From NCBI GenBank assembly GCA_019113825.1, contig DXGR01000080.1:1-64000 (forward strand): 64,000 nt of DNA. The letters are read 5' to 3'. Made by a program: the position numbers and the translations under genes. The stretch is from Candidatus Stackebrandtia excrementipullorum. GTDB lineage: Bacteria; Actinomycetota; Actinomycetes; Mycobacteriales; Micromonosporaceae. Shown piece by piece: positions 8,951 to 21,207 of the stretch. The notes beneath the pieces are model-generated. The model was given only the letters and a program-made list of their open reading frames with translations. It was not told the origin of the DNA and did not search any database. Every line of letters starts with the position of its first letter. Within the stretch, counting starts at the first letter, position 1.

Positions 8951-10042
8951 GACGGCCTCCATGCGATCGACGCGAACGTGGAACATGACGATTCTCCTGC
9001 GCACGTCGAACGGCTTTGGCAGCACGACGCACCAGTTTGGGCCCCGAATAGACAAAGCCCGTGTACAGCTGCACCAGGCTGGCGCCGGCGTCGACGAGTT
9101 CGGCGGCGTGACGCGGTTCGGTGACGCCGCCGACTCCGACAATCGGCAACCGGCCACCCGTCTCACGGTGCACAAACGACACGACGGGCTTGGCGATGTT
9201 GCGCAGCGGGCCACCCGACAGGCCTCCCGGCTGCGCAGCCCGCTCGATTTCGGTGCCCACCACACCGTCTCGGCCCAAGGTGGTGTTCGTGGCGATAACA
9301 CCGGCAACGCCATGCGACATACACACCTCCAACGCCTGCGAGATGGCCGTTTCGGTCAGATCCGGAGCGATCTTGACCAGTACCGGTTTTCTCGGCCCTC
9401 CGGCCGAGAGCCGCGTGTCCTCCTCCTGAAGGGCGCGCAGCACGGCGCTCAGTCCTTCCGCGTCCTGAAGGTTTCTCAGTCCGGGTGTGTTGGGCGACGA
9501 CACGTTGACGGCGAAGTAGTCGGCGAACCGGTACAGCTCGACAAACGATGCGGCGTAGTCCTCGGCGGCCTGTTCCAGCGGAGTCGACTTCGACTTTCCG
9601 AGACTGATACCAATGGGAATGGCGGGTTTCACACCCGAGGCCAGGCGTTTGGCCAACGCCTGGGCTCCGTCGTTGTTGAAACCCATCCGGTTGATCAAGG
9701 CTTTGCTTTCAGGCAACCGGTACAGACGTGGTCGCGGGTTACCGGGTTGAGCACGCCATGTGACCGTACCGATCTCCATGAACCCAAACCCCAGGCCAGG
9801 CCAGGTATGGACCGCCACGCCGTTTTTGTCCATGCCCGCGGCGAGTCCCACCGCATTGGGAAAGTCGATACCGAAAACCCGGCACGGGTCCTTGACCCGG
9901 TTGACCTTCCCCATCAGGTTGACCAACCAGGTCTGGCCGCTCAGGCCGCCAAGCCACGACAGCGTCTTTTCGTGTGCGGCTTCGGCATCGCCTCGACCCA
10001 CACGAAACAGGACCGGACGAACCATGCGCTCGTATAGCATCA

Positions 10043-10043
<1 letters not shown>
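8943..10043 (-). CDS. pyrD: Dihydroorotate dehydrogenase (quinone), class 2
   Basis: PyrD oxidises dihydroorotate to orotate and passes electrons to the quinone pool at the membrane. The protein shows [50 protein letters not shown] and [14 protein letters not shown] with the catalytic Ser of class 2 enzymes, plus the FMN segment GVGGV. Two adjacent ATGs (10043, 10040) follow GAGG; the first overlaps the carB stop. The TTG at 10046 in the ORF track is unnecessary. Confidence 0.95.
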
Positions 10044-13358
<3,315 letters not shown>

Positions 13359-13366
<8 letters not shown>

Positions 13367-14531
13367 TGTTTCCCGCCTTCGTTGTCGCTCCCTCTATCAG
13401 CTCGACCAACCGGTCGAACAGATAGTCGGCATCGCGCGGCCCCGCCGCGGCCTCAGGGTGGTATTGGACTGAAAAGGCCGGAAAGTCCAGCCCTCGGACG
13501 CCTTCGACAACGTTGTCGTTGAGGCAGATGTGTGTCACCTGTGCACGGCCGAACTCGGTGTCGAACGGGGTGAACACGGGGCGGCCGTCGGTCCCGGTTC
13601 GCGGCGAAAGCCCTGCCGGTTTGAGGGCGAAACCGTGGTTGTGCGCGGTGATCTCGACTTTGCCCGTCGTCAAATCGATCACGGGCTGGTTGAGGCCGTG
13701 GTGACCGTATTTCAGTTTGAACGTCTCCAGACCCAGCGCGCGGCCGAGAATCTGGTTGCCGAAACAGATCCCGAAGACCGGAATTTTCTCGGCGAGCAAA
13801 CGTCTGGTCAACTCGACCTGCGCTGTCGCCGTGGCGGGGTCACCCGGCCCATTGGACAAAAACACCGCGTCGGGCTGCACCGTCAAAACATCCTCGAAGG
13901 ACGAACCGGCCGGCAACACGTGCGTTTCGATCCCCCGGTGCGCCATACGACGAGGCGTGTTGCGTTTGACCCCGAGATCAAGCGCCACGACCGTGTAACG
14001 TTTCGCCCCGATCGACTCGACCACATAGGGCTGGCCGGTCGTCACCTCCGACACCAGTTCCGAACCCGACATCCTCGGTGATCCGGTGACCTTCGCCAAC
14101 AGGCTTTCTGCATCGGTGTCACGGCTGGAGATCCCTGCTCGCATCGCGCCGTGTTCCCTCAAGTGCCGAGTGAGCGCACGGGTGTCGACCTGGCAGATAC
14201 CCACGATTCCCTGACCGGACAGTTCGTCCTCCAGCTCACCTTCGGACTGCCAGTTGGAGGCCACGTGCGCCGGTTGTCGAACAACAAGCCCGCTCACCCA
14301 GATGCGATCGGATTCGTTGTCCCGCGCATTCACACCGGTGTTTCCGATGTGCGGCGCGGTCATCGTGACGATCTGCCGGTGATACGAAGGGTCTGTCAAC
14401 GCCTCCTGGTAACCGGTCATGCCCGTGGTGAAGATCGCCTCCCCAAAGGTTTCGCCCACCGCTCCGTAGGCCTCACCGTGAAAGGTCCGGCCGTCCTCCA
14501 GAACAAGGATCGCGTCGGCTCTTCTCGTCAT
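13359..14531 (-). CDS. carA: Carbamoyl-phosphate synthase small (glutaminase) subunit
   Basis: CarA hydrolyses glutamine and channels ammonia to CarB. The N-terminal half has [32 protein letters not shown]; the C-terminal class I amidotransferase half has the nucleophile elbow [16 protein letters not shown] and the triad His in [13 protein letters not shown]. The usual elbow is GICLGHQ, so FGN is a mild variant. Length 390 is normal. It overlaps pyrC by 4 nt and carB by 8 nt. Confidence 0.96.
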
Positions 14532-15829
14532 CGTTTCAGCCCTTCGGTCAACATGCCGTCCAGAACGGTCGGTTCGCCTCGCAAAAATGTCGCGCGGACC
14601 ATGCCGGGAAGCGTCATTCCCGCGTATGGCGTGTTTCGGCTGGGCCCGGCCAACTTTGCTCCGTCAACCGTCCATCGGGCTTCGGGGTCGATCAACGTCA
14701 CGTTCGCCACAACACCCGGCGCCGGGTCCAGCCCGTGGTCTGACAGGCCGGCGATACGTGCCGGTTTACGGCTCATACGTTCGGCGACACCGTCCCAGTC
14801 CAGTGCTCCCGACCGAACCATGGTTTCAACTACAATGGACAAGGCGGTCTGGAGGCCCATCATGCCGGGTCTGGCAGCGCCCCATTCACACTCCTTGTCC
14901 TCCAAAGCGTGCGGGGCGTGGTCTGTGGCAACCACGTCGATCACGCCTTCGGCCAGACCGCGCCTCAGTGCCTCCACGTCCGCAGCGGTACGCAGCGGCG
15001 GATTCACCTTGTACACGGGGTCGTACGTGGCGGCCAATTCATCGGTCAACAGGAGATGGTGCGGGCACACCTCCGCGGTGACCCGCCAGTTGTTCCGCTT
15101 CGCCCATCGCAGAATCTCAACGCTTCCGGCAGTCGAGACGTGGCACACGTGCAAGCGTGATCCCACATGTCCGGCCAGCAGCGCATCACGGGCGATGATC
15201 GCTTCCTCGGCCACCGCGGGCCATCCGGCCAGACCGAGTTTCGCCGATACGACGCCCTCGTGCATCTGTGCGCCGACGGTCAACTTCGGGTCTTCGGCGT
15301 GCTGTGCGATGACACCGTCAAAAGCCTTCACGTATTCCAGAGCCCGTCGCATGAGGCGAGAGTCCGATACGCAATGACCGTCGTCGGAGAACATTCTGAC
15401 CTTGGCCGCGGAGGTGGCCATCGCCCCCAGCTCGGCCAATTGCTCACCGGCCAGCCCCACGGTCACCGCACCGATCGGCTGTACGTCGACGTAGCCGGCA
15501 TCACGTCCAAGGCTCCATACCTGCTCGACGACCCCGGCGGTGTCGGCCACCGGATCGGTATTGGCCATGGCGCATACGGCGGTGAAGCCTCCGAGCGCGG
15601 CGGCCGCGCTGCCCGAGGCGACTGTCTCCGCGTCTTCTCTACCGGGCTCGCGTAGATGCGTGTGCACATCAACCAGGCCCGGCAACATGACGAGTCCGTC
15701 TGCGTCCACGACGGAGGCCGAACCACCGTCGAGGCGGTCACCGATCTCGGCAATGTGTCCGTCCCTGATCAAGACGTCCACCGGTTCGGCACCCAACAGG
15801 GACGCGCCCTTGATCAGCCAGCCGCTCAT
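14528..15829 (-). CDS. pyrC: Dihydroorotase
   Basis: PyrC cyclises carbamoyl aspartate to dihydroorotate. The metal site is seen in [21 protein letters not shown], in VIAQHAEDP, in [10 protein letters not shown] and in VVATDHAPH with the catalytic Asp. The 433-residue length fits the actinobacterial and Bacillus type that operates with PyrB. ATGA-type 4-nt overlaps join it to pyrB upstream and carA downstream. Confidence 0.96.
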   Translation of the reverse strand: MSGWLIKGASLLGAEPVDVLIRDGHIAEIGDRLDGGSASVVDADGLVMLPGLVDVHTHLREPGREDAETVASGSAAAALGGFTAVCAMANTDPVADTAGVVEQVWSLGRDAGYVDVQPIGAVTVGLAGEQLAELGAMATSAAKVRMFSDDGHCVSDSRLMRRALEYVKAFDGVIAQHAEDPKLTVGAQMHEGVVSAKLGLAGWPAVAEEAIIARDALLAGHVGSRLHVCHVSTAGSVEILRWAKRNNWRVTAEVCPHHLLLTDELAATYDPVYKVNPPLRTAADVEALRRGLAEGVIDVVATDHAPHALEDKECEWGAARPGMMGLQTALSIVVETMVRSGALDWDGVAERMSRKPARIAGLSDHGLDPAPGVVANVTLIDPEARWTVDGAKLAGPSRNTPYAGMTLPGMVRATFLRGEPTVLDGMLTEGLKR

Positions 15830-16755
15830 GCGGTGGTTCCCCTCTCACCCGAAAGCAGTAGATACAACACGGCCATGCGAACCAGCACCCCGTTGGTCAC
15901 CTGATCGACGATCACCGACCGGGCCGAATCGGCCACTTCGGCGGCGATCTCCATGCCACGGATCATCGGACCCGGATGCATCACGATCGCGTCGTCGTGC
16001 AGCCGCGCCAACCTCACGGCGTCCAAGCCGTACCGCCGGCTGTATTCGCGCACCGACGGAAAGAAGGAGTCGTTCATGCGTTCGGCCTGAACACGCAACA
16101 TCATGACCACGTCGCAGTCGGCCAAAGCCGTGTCAAAGTCGTACGACACGTCAACAGGCCAGGCGGACACCCCCACCGGCAGCAGTGTCGGTGGCGCCAC
16201 GAGTGTGATCCGGGCGCCGAAGGTCGACAGCAGGGCCACGTTCGACCTGGCGACACGACTGTGGAGAATGTCCCCCACGATCGCCACCTTGAGCCCCTCC
16301 AACCGGCCGAAACGGCTGCGAATCGTATAGGCGTCGAGAAGCGCCTGAGTGGGGTGCTCGTGCGTGCCGTCACCGGCATTGATCACGCTTCCTTCAAGCC
16401 AACCGGTCAACCGCTGAGCCGCACCGGAGGCACCGTGGCGGATGACGACACCGTCCGCCCCCATGGCCTGCAGCGTCAACGCGGTGTCCTTGAGGCTTTC
16501 GCCCTTGTTGACGCTGGACCCCTTCGCCGAGAACGTCACCACATCGGCGGACAACCTTTTGGCCGCGGCCTCGAACGACACCCGCGTGCGAGTGGAATCC
16601 TCGTAGAACAGATTGACGACGGTGCGCCCACGAAGTGTCGGAAGTTTGCGAACCTCGCGGTTGCTGATCGCCGCCGCCATCCCGTCGGCGGTATCGAGCA
16701 CCAACGTCGCGAAGTCACGGTCCAGATCCGCGGCGGACAACAGATGGGAGATCAC
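15826..16755 (-). CDS. pyrB: Aspartate carbamoyltransferase catalytic subunit
   Basis: PyrB transfers carbamoyl to aspartate, the committed pyrimidine step. Motifs: [23 protein letters not shown] (carbamoyl-phosphate loop), [37 protein letters not shown] and [11 protein letters not shown]. No regulatory subunit gene is present, as expected for this group. It overlaps pyrR by 4 nt and pyrC by 4 nt. Confidence 0.96.
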   Translation of the reverse strand: MISHLLSAADLDRDFATLVLDTADGMAAAISNREVRKLPTLRGRTVVNLFYEDSTRTRVSFEAAAKRLSADVVTFSAKGSSVNKGESLKDTALTLQAMGADGVVIRHGASGAAQRLTGWLEGSVINAGDGTHEHPTQALLDAYTIRSRFGRLEGLKVAIVGDILHSRVARSNVALLSTFGARITLVAPPTLLPVGVSAWPVDVSYDFDTALADCDVVMMLRVQAERMNDSFFPSVREYSRRYGLDAVRLARLHDDAIVMHPGPMIRGMEIAAEVADSARSVIVDQVTNGVLVRMAVLYLLLSGERGTTA

Positions 16756-17327
16756 CCCGCGCCCCCCGACAGCTCGACGGAATCGACTCCGTCGTGCTCG
16801 TTGAGCCGAACCGAAACGGTTTCGCGCGCCGCCGTGGGAATGTTCTTGCCCACGTAATCGGCACGAATCGGCAGCTGGCGGTGGCCTCGGTCCACCAGCA
16901 CCGCCAGCTGGACCTGAGACGGACGCCCAAGGTCGTACAACGCGTTCAAGGCCGCGCGAACGGTTCGCCCCGAATACAACACGTCGTCGACAAGAATCAC
17001 ACGTTTGTCATCCACTCCGGTCGCCGGAACATCGGTGGGACCCAATGCTCGGGCACCACGACGCCGCAGGTCGTCCCTATACAACGTGACGTCAAGCGCC
17101 CCATGGGAGACATCGACTTCTTCGAACGTGGTGATCCGCTCGGCCAACCGGGCGGCCAGCCCGACACCCCTGGTCGGGATCCCCAACAACACGGTGTCCG
17201 AAGCACCACGTGTCTTCTCGAGAATTTGATGGGCTATACGGTCGATCACTCGCGAGATGTCCGAACCGGACAATATTTCTCGGACAACGGAGGGCTGCCC
17301 TTCCTGATCGTGGGCACGACGTGCCAC
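16752..17327 (-). CDS. pyrR: Bifunctional PyrR: pyr operon RNA-binding regulator / uracil phosphoribosyltransferase
   Basis: PyrR binds pyr leader RNA in response to UMP and also has uracil phosphoribosyltransferase activity. The PRPP loop [21 protein letters not shown], the substrate part [19 protein letters not shown] and the tail [24 protein letters not shown] are classic. The listed ORF begins 23 codons too early; GTG 17327 follows AAGGAGG by 5 nt, which gives about 191 residues. It is the first gene of the pyr operon, and the sequence just ahead of this ribosome binding site resembles a PyrR binding loop. Confidence 0.95.
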   Translation of the reverse strand: MARRAHDQEGQPSVVREILSGSDISRVIDRIAHQILEKTRGASDTVLLGIPTRGVGLAARLAERITTFEEVDVSHGALDVTLYRDDLRRRGARALGPTDVPATGVDDKRVILVDDVLYSGRTVRAALNALYDLGRPSQVQLAVLVDRGHRQLPIRADYVGKNIPTAARETVSVRLNEHDGVDSVELSGGAG

Positions 17328-17332
17328 ATCGA

Positions 17333-17357
17333 CCTCCTTCCCCGCCTCACTGGACGG
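17333..17357 (-). promoter_or_regulatory. PyrR-binding-loop-like leader element next to the pyrR Shine-Dalgarno
   Basis: The minus strand reads CGTCCAGTGAGGCGGGG followed by AAGGAGG and then the pyrR GTG. The core TCCAGTGAGGC fits the consensus UCCNGNGAGGY of Bacillus PyrR binding loops. In mycobacteria PyrR is known to repress translation by binding near the ribosome binding site, and the placement here fits that mode rather than attenuation. The match was made by eye; the stem was not folded. Confidence 0.5.
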
Positions 17358-17507
17358 TCCGTTAAAGAATGGCCGCGACGAAGCGTACCTCGCCAAGGAC
17401 CGAGGACGATTACAGGATCAACCCAGAGTAAGGGCGTTTTGGCCCCATTTAAACCCGTCTTGCCCTAAATTTCGATCACGCACGGTGAGAATTGTGCCGA
17501 CCCCCAC

Positions 17508-17536
17508 TTGCACCGGTTTCACCCATCGCCTAGAGT
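17508..17536 (+). promoter_or_regulatory. Probable bldD promoter
   Basis: TTGCAC and TAGAGT are separated by 17 nt and lie about 60 bp before the bldD ATG, a good sigma-70-like (HrdB-type) arrangement. The rest of the pyrR-bldD gap is AT-richer than its surroundings, as a divergent promoter region would be. Confidence 0.45.
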
Positions 17537-17594
17537 CACGCTGCGTAGCCAGAAACCGGTTACGTCTCATCCCCCATATCCTGGAGTACATCGA

Positions 17595-18104
17595 ATGGCT
17601 TCGTCCCCCGAGTACGCGAAATTCCTCGGAAACCGCTTGCGCGACATCCGTATCCAACAGGGCCTGTCCCTGCAGGGCGTCGAAGACAAGTCCGGCGGCA
17701 AGTGGAAGGCCGTCGTCATCGGTTCATACGAGCGCGGCGATCGGGCCATCACCGTTGCGCGGCTGGCCGAACTCGCCACCTTCTACCGCGTGCCGGTTGC
17801 CGAACTTCTTCCCGACGGTGCCCCGCTCCCGGTGGAGCCGGGCAGCAAGCTCACCCTTGACCTTGCCGCCCTGTACGACCACAGCTCACCGGAGCTGACA
17901 CACGTCGCCCGCTACGCCCGCGGAATCCAACAGCGTCGCGGCGACTACAACGGCCGGATCCTCTCGATTCGCGCCGACGACCTGGCGGCTTTGGCCATCA
18001 TCTACGACACCACCCCGTCGTCGTTGCTGGAAAAGCTCAGCGAACTCGGTGTGCTCATTTCCGACCCCGCCAAGTTTTTTGCCGAACTGAAAGACGCCGA
18101 ATAG
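17595..18104 (+). CDS. bldD: BldD-like global developmental regulator (XRE HTH, c-di-GMP binding)
   Basis: In Streptomyces BldD represses sporulation genes when c-di-GMP glues two copies together through their C-terminal domains. Residues 5-70 are an HTH_XRE domain (LGNRLRDIRIQQGLSLQGVEDKSGGKWKAVVIGSYERGDRAITVARLAELATFYRVPVAELLP). The C-terminal half carries RGDYNGRILSIRADD, which matches the RxD-x8-RxxD c-di-GMP signature exactly. The true start is ATG 17595 with GGAG upstream; the ORF track starts 29 codons early. Length about 169 is normal. Divergent from the pyr operon and followed by a strong terminator. Confidence 0.95.
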   Translation: MASSPEYAKFLGNRLRDIRIQQGLSLQGVEDKSGGKWKAVVIGSYERGDRAITVARLAELATFYRVPVAELLPDGAPLPVEPGSKLTLDLAALYDHSSPELTHVARYARGIQQRRGDYNGRILSIRADDLAALAIIYDTTPSSLLEKLSELGVLISDPAKFFAELKDAE

Positions 18105-18161
18105 GTTCTTTCGGAGCGATCGCAAGCGGCCACCCCCGGGCACATCCGCCGCGATCACACG

Positions 18162-18198
18162 AAAGCCGCCCCGAAACGCAGGAGATCGGGGCGGCTTT
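18162..18198. terminator. Bidirectional terminator between bldD and nusB
   Basis: AAAGCCGCCCCGA and TCGGGGCGGCTTT are perfect arms around an 11-nt loop. T-runs flank both sides, so it can end bldD (plus) and nusB (minus). Confidence 0.85.
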
Positions 18199-18283
18199 AT
18201 CGTGCAATGACCGGGTGAGGCATACCGAAGCTTTCCGGCTCGCCCTCGGTTTCGATAATCGCATATGCGAGCGCGCAGGGCGC

Positions 18284-18733
18284 TTAGCGAGTGTGGCCGT
18301 TGATTTTCGCAATGCCGTCGAGAACTCCGTTTATAAAGGACGGAGAATCCTCGCCACACAGCACATCGGCGATCTTGACCGCTTCGCTGATGACGACCGC
18401 GTCGTCGACCGACTCGTCGTTGTACAGCAATTCGTAGGCGGCAACCCTCAGGATATTGCGATCTACCGCCGGGAGTCGGTCCAGAGTCCAGCCTTCCAAA
18501 TACGCGGCGATGGCGTCGTCCACCGCGTCCAAGTGGTCTGCCACCCCGTTAACCAGCTTCATCGTGTACTCGGGAATGCCCGCCATCTGCGCGTCGCGCA
18601 TCGCCAATAGCCGACGCGCCTCCAACACCCGCGTGATGGGCTCGTCGCGCTGTTCCGCCTCGTATAGGACGTCGACGGCCCGTTTACGTGCTTTACGGCG
18701 AGCCGGGAATCTCGCCAGAGACTTCTCCGACAC
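18284..18733 (-). CDS. nusB: Transcription antitermination factor NusB
   Basis: NusB with NusE binds boxA RNA and supports rRNA antitermination. The 149-residue product has the helical NusB core: RRKARKRAVDVLYEAEQRDEP, VNGVADHLDAVDDAIAAYLEGWTLDRLPAVDRNILRVAAYELLYNDESVDDAVVISEAVKIADVLCGEDSPSFINGVLDGIAK. It starts 1 bp after the efp stop, the standard efp-nusB pair. Confidence 0.95.
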   Translation of the reverse strand: MSEKSLARFPARRKARKRAVDVLYEAEQRDEPITRVLEARRLLAMRDAQMAGIPEYTMKLVNGVADHLDAVDDAIAAYLEGWTLDRLPAVDRNILRVAAYELLYNDESVDDAVVISEAVKIADVLCGEDSPSFINGVLDGIAKINGHTR

Positions 18734-18734
18734 G

Positions 18735-19292
18735 TTATGCGCGACTCAGGTATTTGCCGTCCCTGGTGTCCACCTTGATCTTCTCACCCGTGGTGATGAA
18801 CAGGGGAACCTGGACGCTGGCACCGGTCTCGAGCGTGGCGGGCTTTGTGCCGCCCGAGGAGCGGTCTCCCTGCAACCCGGGCTCGGTGTGAGTGATCTCC
18901 AACTCGACGGATGCGGGCATCTCGACGTACAGGGGCGTGCCTTGGTGAATGCCGACGACCACCTCCGCCTCCGGCAGCAGGTAGTTGCTCGCGTCGCCGA
19001 CGATCTCGGCCATGACCGTGATCTGGTCATAGGTGTCGAGGTCCATGAAGATGAAGTCCTCGCCGTCGGCGTACAGGTACTGCATCGTCCGCTTGTCAAC
19101 GGTGGCCGTGTCCACCTTCGTGCCGGCATTGAAGGTCTTGTCGACGACCTTGCCCGACAGCACGTTCTTCAAGGTGGTCCGGACAAAGGCACCACCCTTT
19201 CCGGGCTTGACGTGCTGGAATTTCACTACGGTCCACAGCACGCCGTCAAGGCTGAGCACCATGCCGTTTTTCAGGTCGTTCGTGGTTGCCAT
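18735..19292 (-). CDS. efp: Translation elongation factor P
   Basis: EF-P rescues ribosomes stalled at polyproline. The protein begins [57 protein letters not shown], with the conserved loop KPGKGGAF carrying the tip lysine, and ends with the OB-fold tail [35 protein letters not shown]. The ORF track extends 61 codons too far; ATG 19292 follows AGGAAG. Length 185 is typical. No EpmA/EpmB-type modification gene is in the window. Confidence 0.96.
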   Translation of the reverse strand: MATTNDLKNGMVLSLDGVLWTVVKFQHVKPGKGGAFVRTTLKNVLSGKVVDKTFNAGTKVDTATVDKRTMQYLYADGEDFIFMDLDTYDQITVMAEIVGDASNYLLPEAEVVVGIHQGTPLYVEMPASVELEITHTEPGLQGDRSSGGTKPATLETGASVQVPLFITTGEKIKVDTRDGKYLSRA

Positions 19293-19399
19293 CGTGTTTA
19301 AGTTCTTCCTGCCGTGAGGTTGAAAGGCGACGAACAAGTGTACCGATAGACGGCAGAGGCTTCGCAGCGCACCAGGGTACCGGCGCGCGCGGCGATATC

Positions 19400-19420
19400 G
19401 CACACATTCCAGGTGTGTGC
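19400..19420. promoter_or_regulatory. Inverted repeat upstream of the CynX-type transporter
   Basis: GCACACA-TTCCAGG-TGTGTGC is a perfect 7+7 bp inverted repeat in the 226-bp gap between the divergent efp and transporter genes. It could be an operator, but no cognate regulator gene is adjacent. Confidence 0.3.
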
Positions 19421-19518
19421 CTGTCTCGGTGATCACAACCGGGCTAGATTGCAGCAATGTGGTTGCCACAGGCACCGCCTGCGCCCTTCCACATCCTCAC
19501 GTCCTGAAAGTCGTCGCC

Positions 19519-20748
19519 ATGACCGTCATCGACAATCCACCGGCGCTCAATCGCCCTCGTTCTCCCATGCTCGGCCTCATCGTCGTCGGTCTACTCCTCG
19601 CGGCTCTCAACCTACGTACGGCGGTTACCAGTATCGGTCCCGTCCTGTCCGAGATTCAAAACGGCCTGAGCATGTCGTCGACCGTGGCCGGGGTGTTGAC
19701 CACTCTGCCCGTCATCTGCTTCGCCGCGCTCGGCGGCCTCACGCCGGCACTGGTCAGGCGATTCGGCGACCGTTCGGTATTGCTCATGGCGCTGCTGGCG
19801 ATGGCCGTGGGATTGATTGTTCGAGCCTGCGTCTCCTCGGTTGCGGTGTTTCTGCTGGCTTCGGGCTTCGCCCTGGCGGGAGGAGCCGTCGGCAACGTCG
19901 CCATCCCCACGATCGTCAAACATCATTTCCCCGATCGGGTGGGGGCCCTCACGACCGCCTACTCGGCGGCACTGGCGGTGGGCGCAATGTTGGCGGCGTC
20001 GTTGACCGTGCCACTGGAGAACCTGACCGGCGAATGGCGGTGGGCCCTGGGCCTGTGGGCGGTGCTGGCAGTGGTGGCGATGCTTCCCTGGTTGTTTCTA
20101 CCCAAAACCGAACGCGCCACCACACCGACGACCACCGACGACCGTATTCGCGGCGTGGCTCGCAGCCGCCTCGGCTGGATGACGATGATCGCCTTCGGAA
20201 CACAGTCGATCATCGCCTACGTGATGTTCGGCTGGCTTCCGGAAATGATGCGCGGCCACGGCTACTCCGCCGCCCAGGCCGGCGTCATGTTGGGCGTCTT
20301 CACCGCTATCAGTATCCCGATCTCGATCATCATCCCCGTGATGGCGGCACGCCGGCCGACTCAGCACCACCTCCTGGTTGTCTTGTGCAGCTCCTACTTC
20401 GTCGGACTGCCGGCCATGTGGCTCGGCGGGTACTCGATAATCACCTGGATCGGGCTGGTGCTGGTAGCCGTGGCCATGGGCACCTTCCCACTGCTTCTCA
20501 CGTTGTTCGTCCTTCGTACCCGCACGTCCGCCGGCACCGCCGCCCTCTCCGGTTTCGCTCAGGGCGGGGGGTACCTGCTCGCCGCTGCGGGACCATTGCT
20601 GGTCGGGATTCTGTACGACGCGACCGGCGACTGGTCGGCGGCCTTCGTGATTCTCCTGGTAACGGCAGCGGTGCATATGGTCGCCGGATGGACGACCGTC
20701 GGCGACCGGTTCATCGAAGACGAGGTACCCGGTCCCGCGGCAGGCTGA
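19519..20748 (+). CDS. MFS transporter, CynX/NimT (cyanate permease-like) family
   Basis: The 409-residue protein has about 12 transmembrane segments. The N-terminal block GLIVVGLLLAALNLRTAVTSIGPVLSEIQNGLSMSSTVAGVLTTLPVICFAALGGLTPALVRRFGDRSVLL is the hallmark of the CynX/NimT subfamily, which includes cyanate and 2-nitroimidazole transporters. The second half keeps APLVVG-like FALAGGAVGN and GFAQGGGYLLAAAGPLLVGILYD. I start at ATG 19519 (MTVIDNPPALNRP); the track's earlier start adds 34 unlikely residues. Substrate unknown; no cyanase gene is nearby. Convergent with aroQ. Confidence 0.85.
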   Translation: MTVIDNPPALNRPRSPMLGLIVVGLLLAALNLRTAVTSIGPVLSEIQNGLSMSSTVAGVLTTLPVICFAALGGLTPALVRRFGDRSVLLMALLAMAVGLIVRACVSSVAVFLLASGFALAGGAVGNVAIPTIVKHHFPDRVGALTTAYSAALAVGAMLAASLTVPLENLTGEWRWALGLWAVLAVVAMLPWLFLPKTERATTPTTTDDRIRGVARSRLGWMTMIAFGTQSIIAYVMFGWLPEMMRGHGYSAAQAGVMLGVFTAISIPISIIIPVMAARRPTQHHLLVVLCSSYFVGLPAMWLGGYSIITWIGLVLVAVAMGTFPLLLTLFVLRTRTSAGTAALSGFAQGGGYLLAAAGPLLVGILYDATGDWSAAFVILLVTAAVHMVAGWTTVGDRFIEDEVPGPAAG

Positions 20749-20781
20749 TCGTTTTCCTCGCGTGGTCCGGCAGCTCCCGCG

Positions 20782-21207
20782 TCACCCAGCGGCCAGCTGT
20801 TGCAACGCCAGACGGTACCCGTTGACTCCGCAGCCGACGATCACGCCCGAAGCGTGTGGTGAAACATACGAATGATGACGAAACGATTCACGCGCGAAGA
20901 CGTTGGATATGTGAACCTCGACCAACCTCCCGGTGAGCATGGCGCACGCATCGCCGATGGCCACCGACGTGTGCGTGAAGCCGGCTGCGTTCAGGACCAC
21001 GTCCGAGGCGGTGTCCGCCGCCTCGTGGAGCCACTCGATGATCTGCGACTCGGCGTTCGACTGCTCGATACGCACTGCGAAGCCCAGCCGCCGGGCCTCG
21101 TCACGACACAACTCCTCGAGGTCGGCGTACGTCGTGGCGCCGTAAACGTCGGGCTCACGAGTCCCGAGGCGATCAAGGTTGGGTCCGTTGACGACGAGTA
21201 CGGTCAT
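20782..21207 (-). CDS. aroQ: 3-dehydroquinate dehydratase, type II
   Basis: AroQ dehydrates 3-dehydroquinate in the shikimate pathway. It has VLVVNGPNLDRLGTREPDVYGATTYADLEE with the catalytic Tyr, LNAAGFTHTSVAIGDA and VEVHISNVFARESFRHHSYVSPHASGVIVGCG with the catalytic His. Two ATGs are possible; 21207 overlaps the aroKB stop as ATGA and has GGAG 8 nt upstream, while 21213 is too close to that site. Last gene of aroC-aroKB-aroQ. Confidence 0.95.
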   Translation of the reverse strand: MTVLVVNGPNLDRLGTREPDVYGATTYADLEELCRDEARRLGFAVRIEQSNAESQIIEWLHEAADTASDVVLNAAGFTHTSVAIGDACAMLTGRLVEVHISNVFARESFRHHSYVSPHASGVIVGCGVNGYRLALQQLAAG

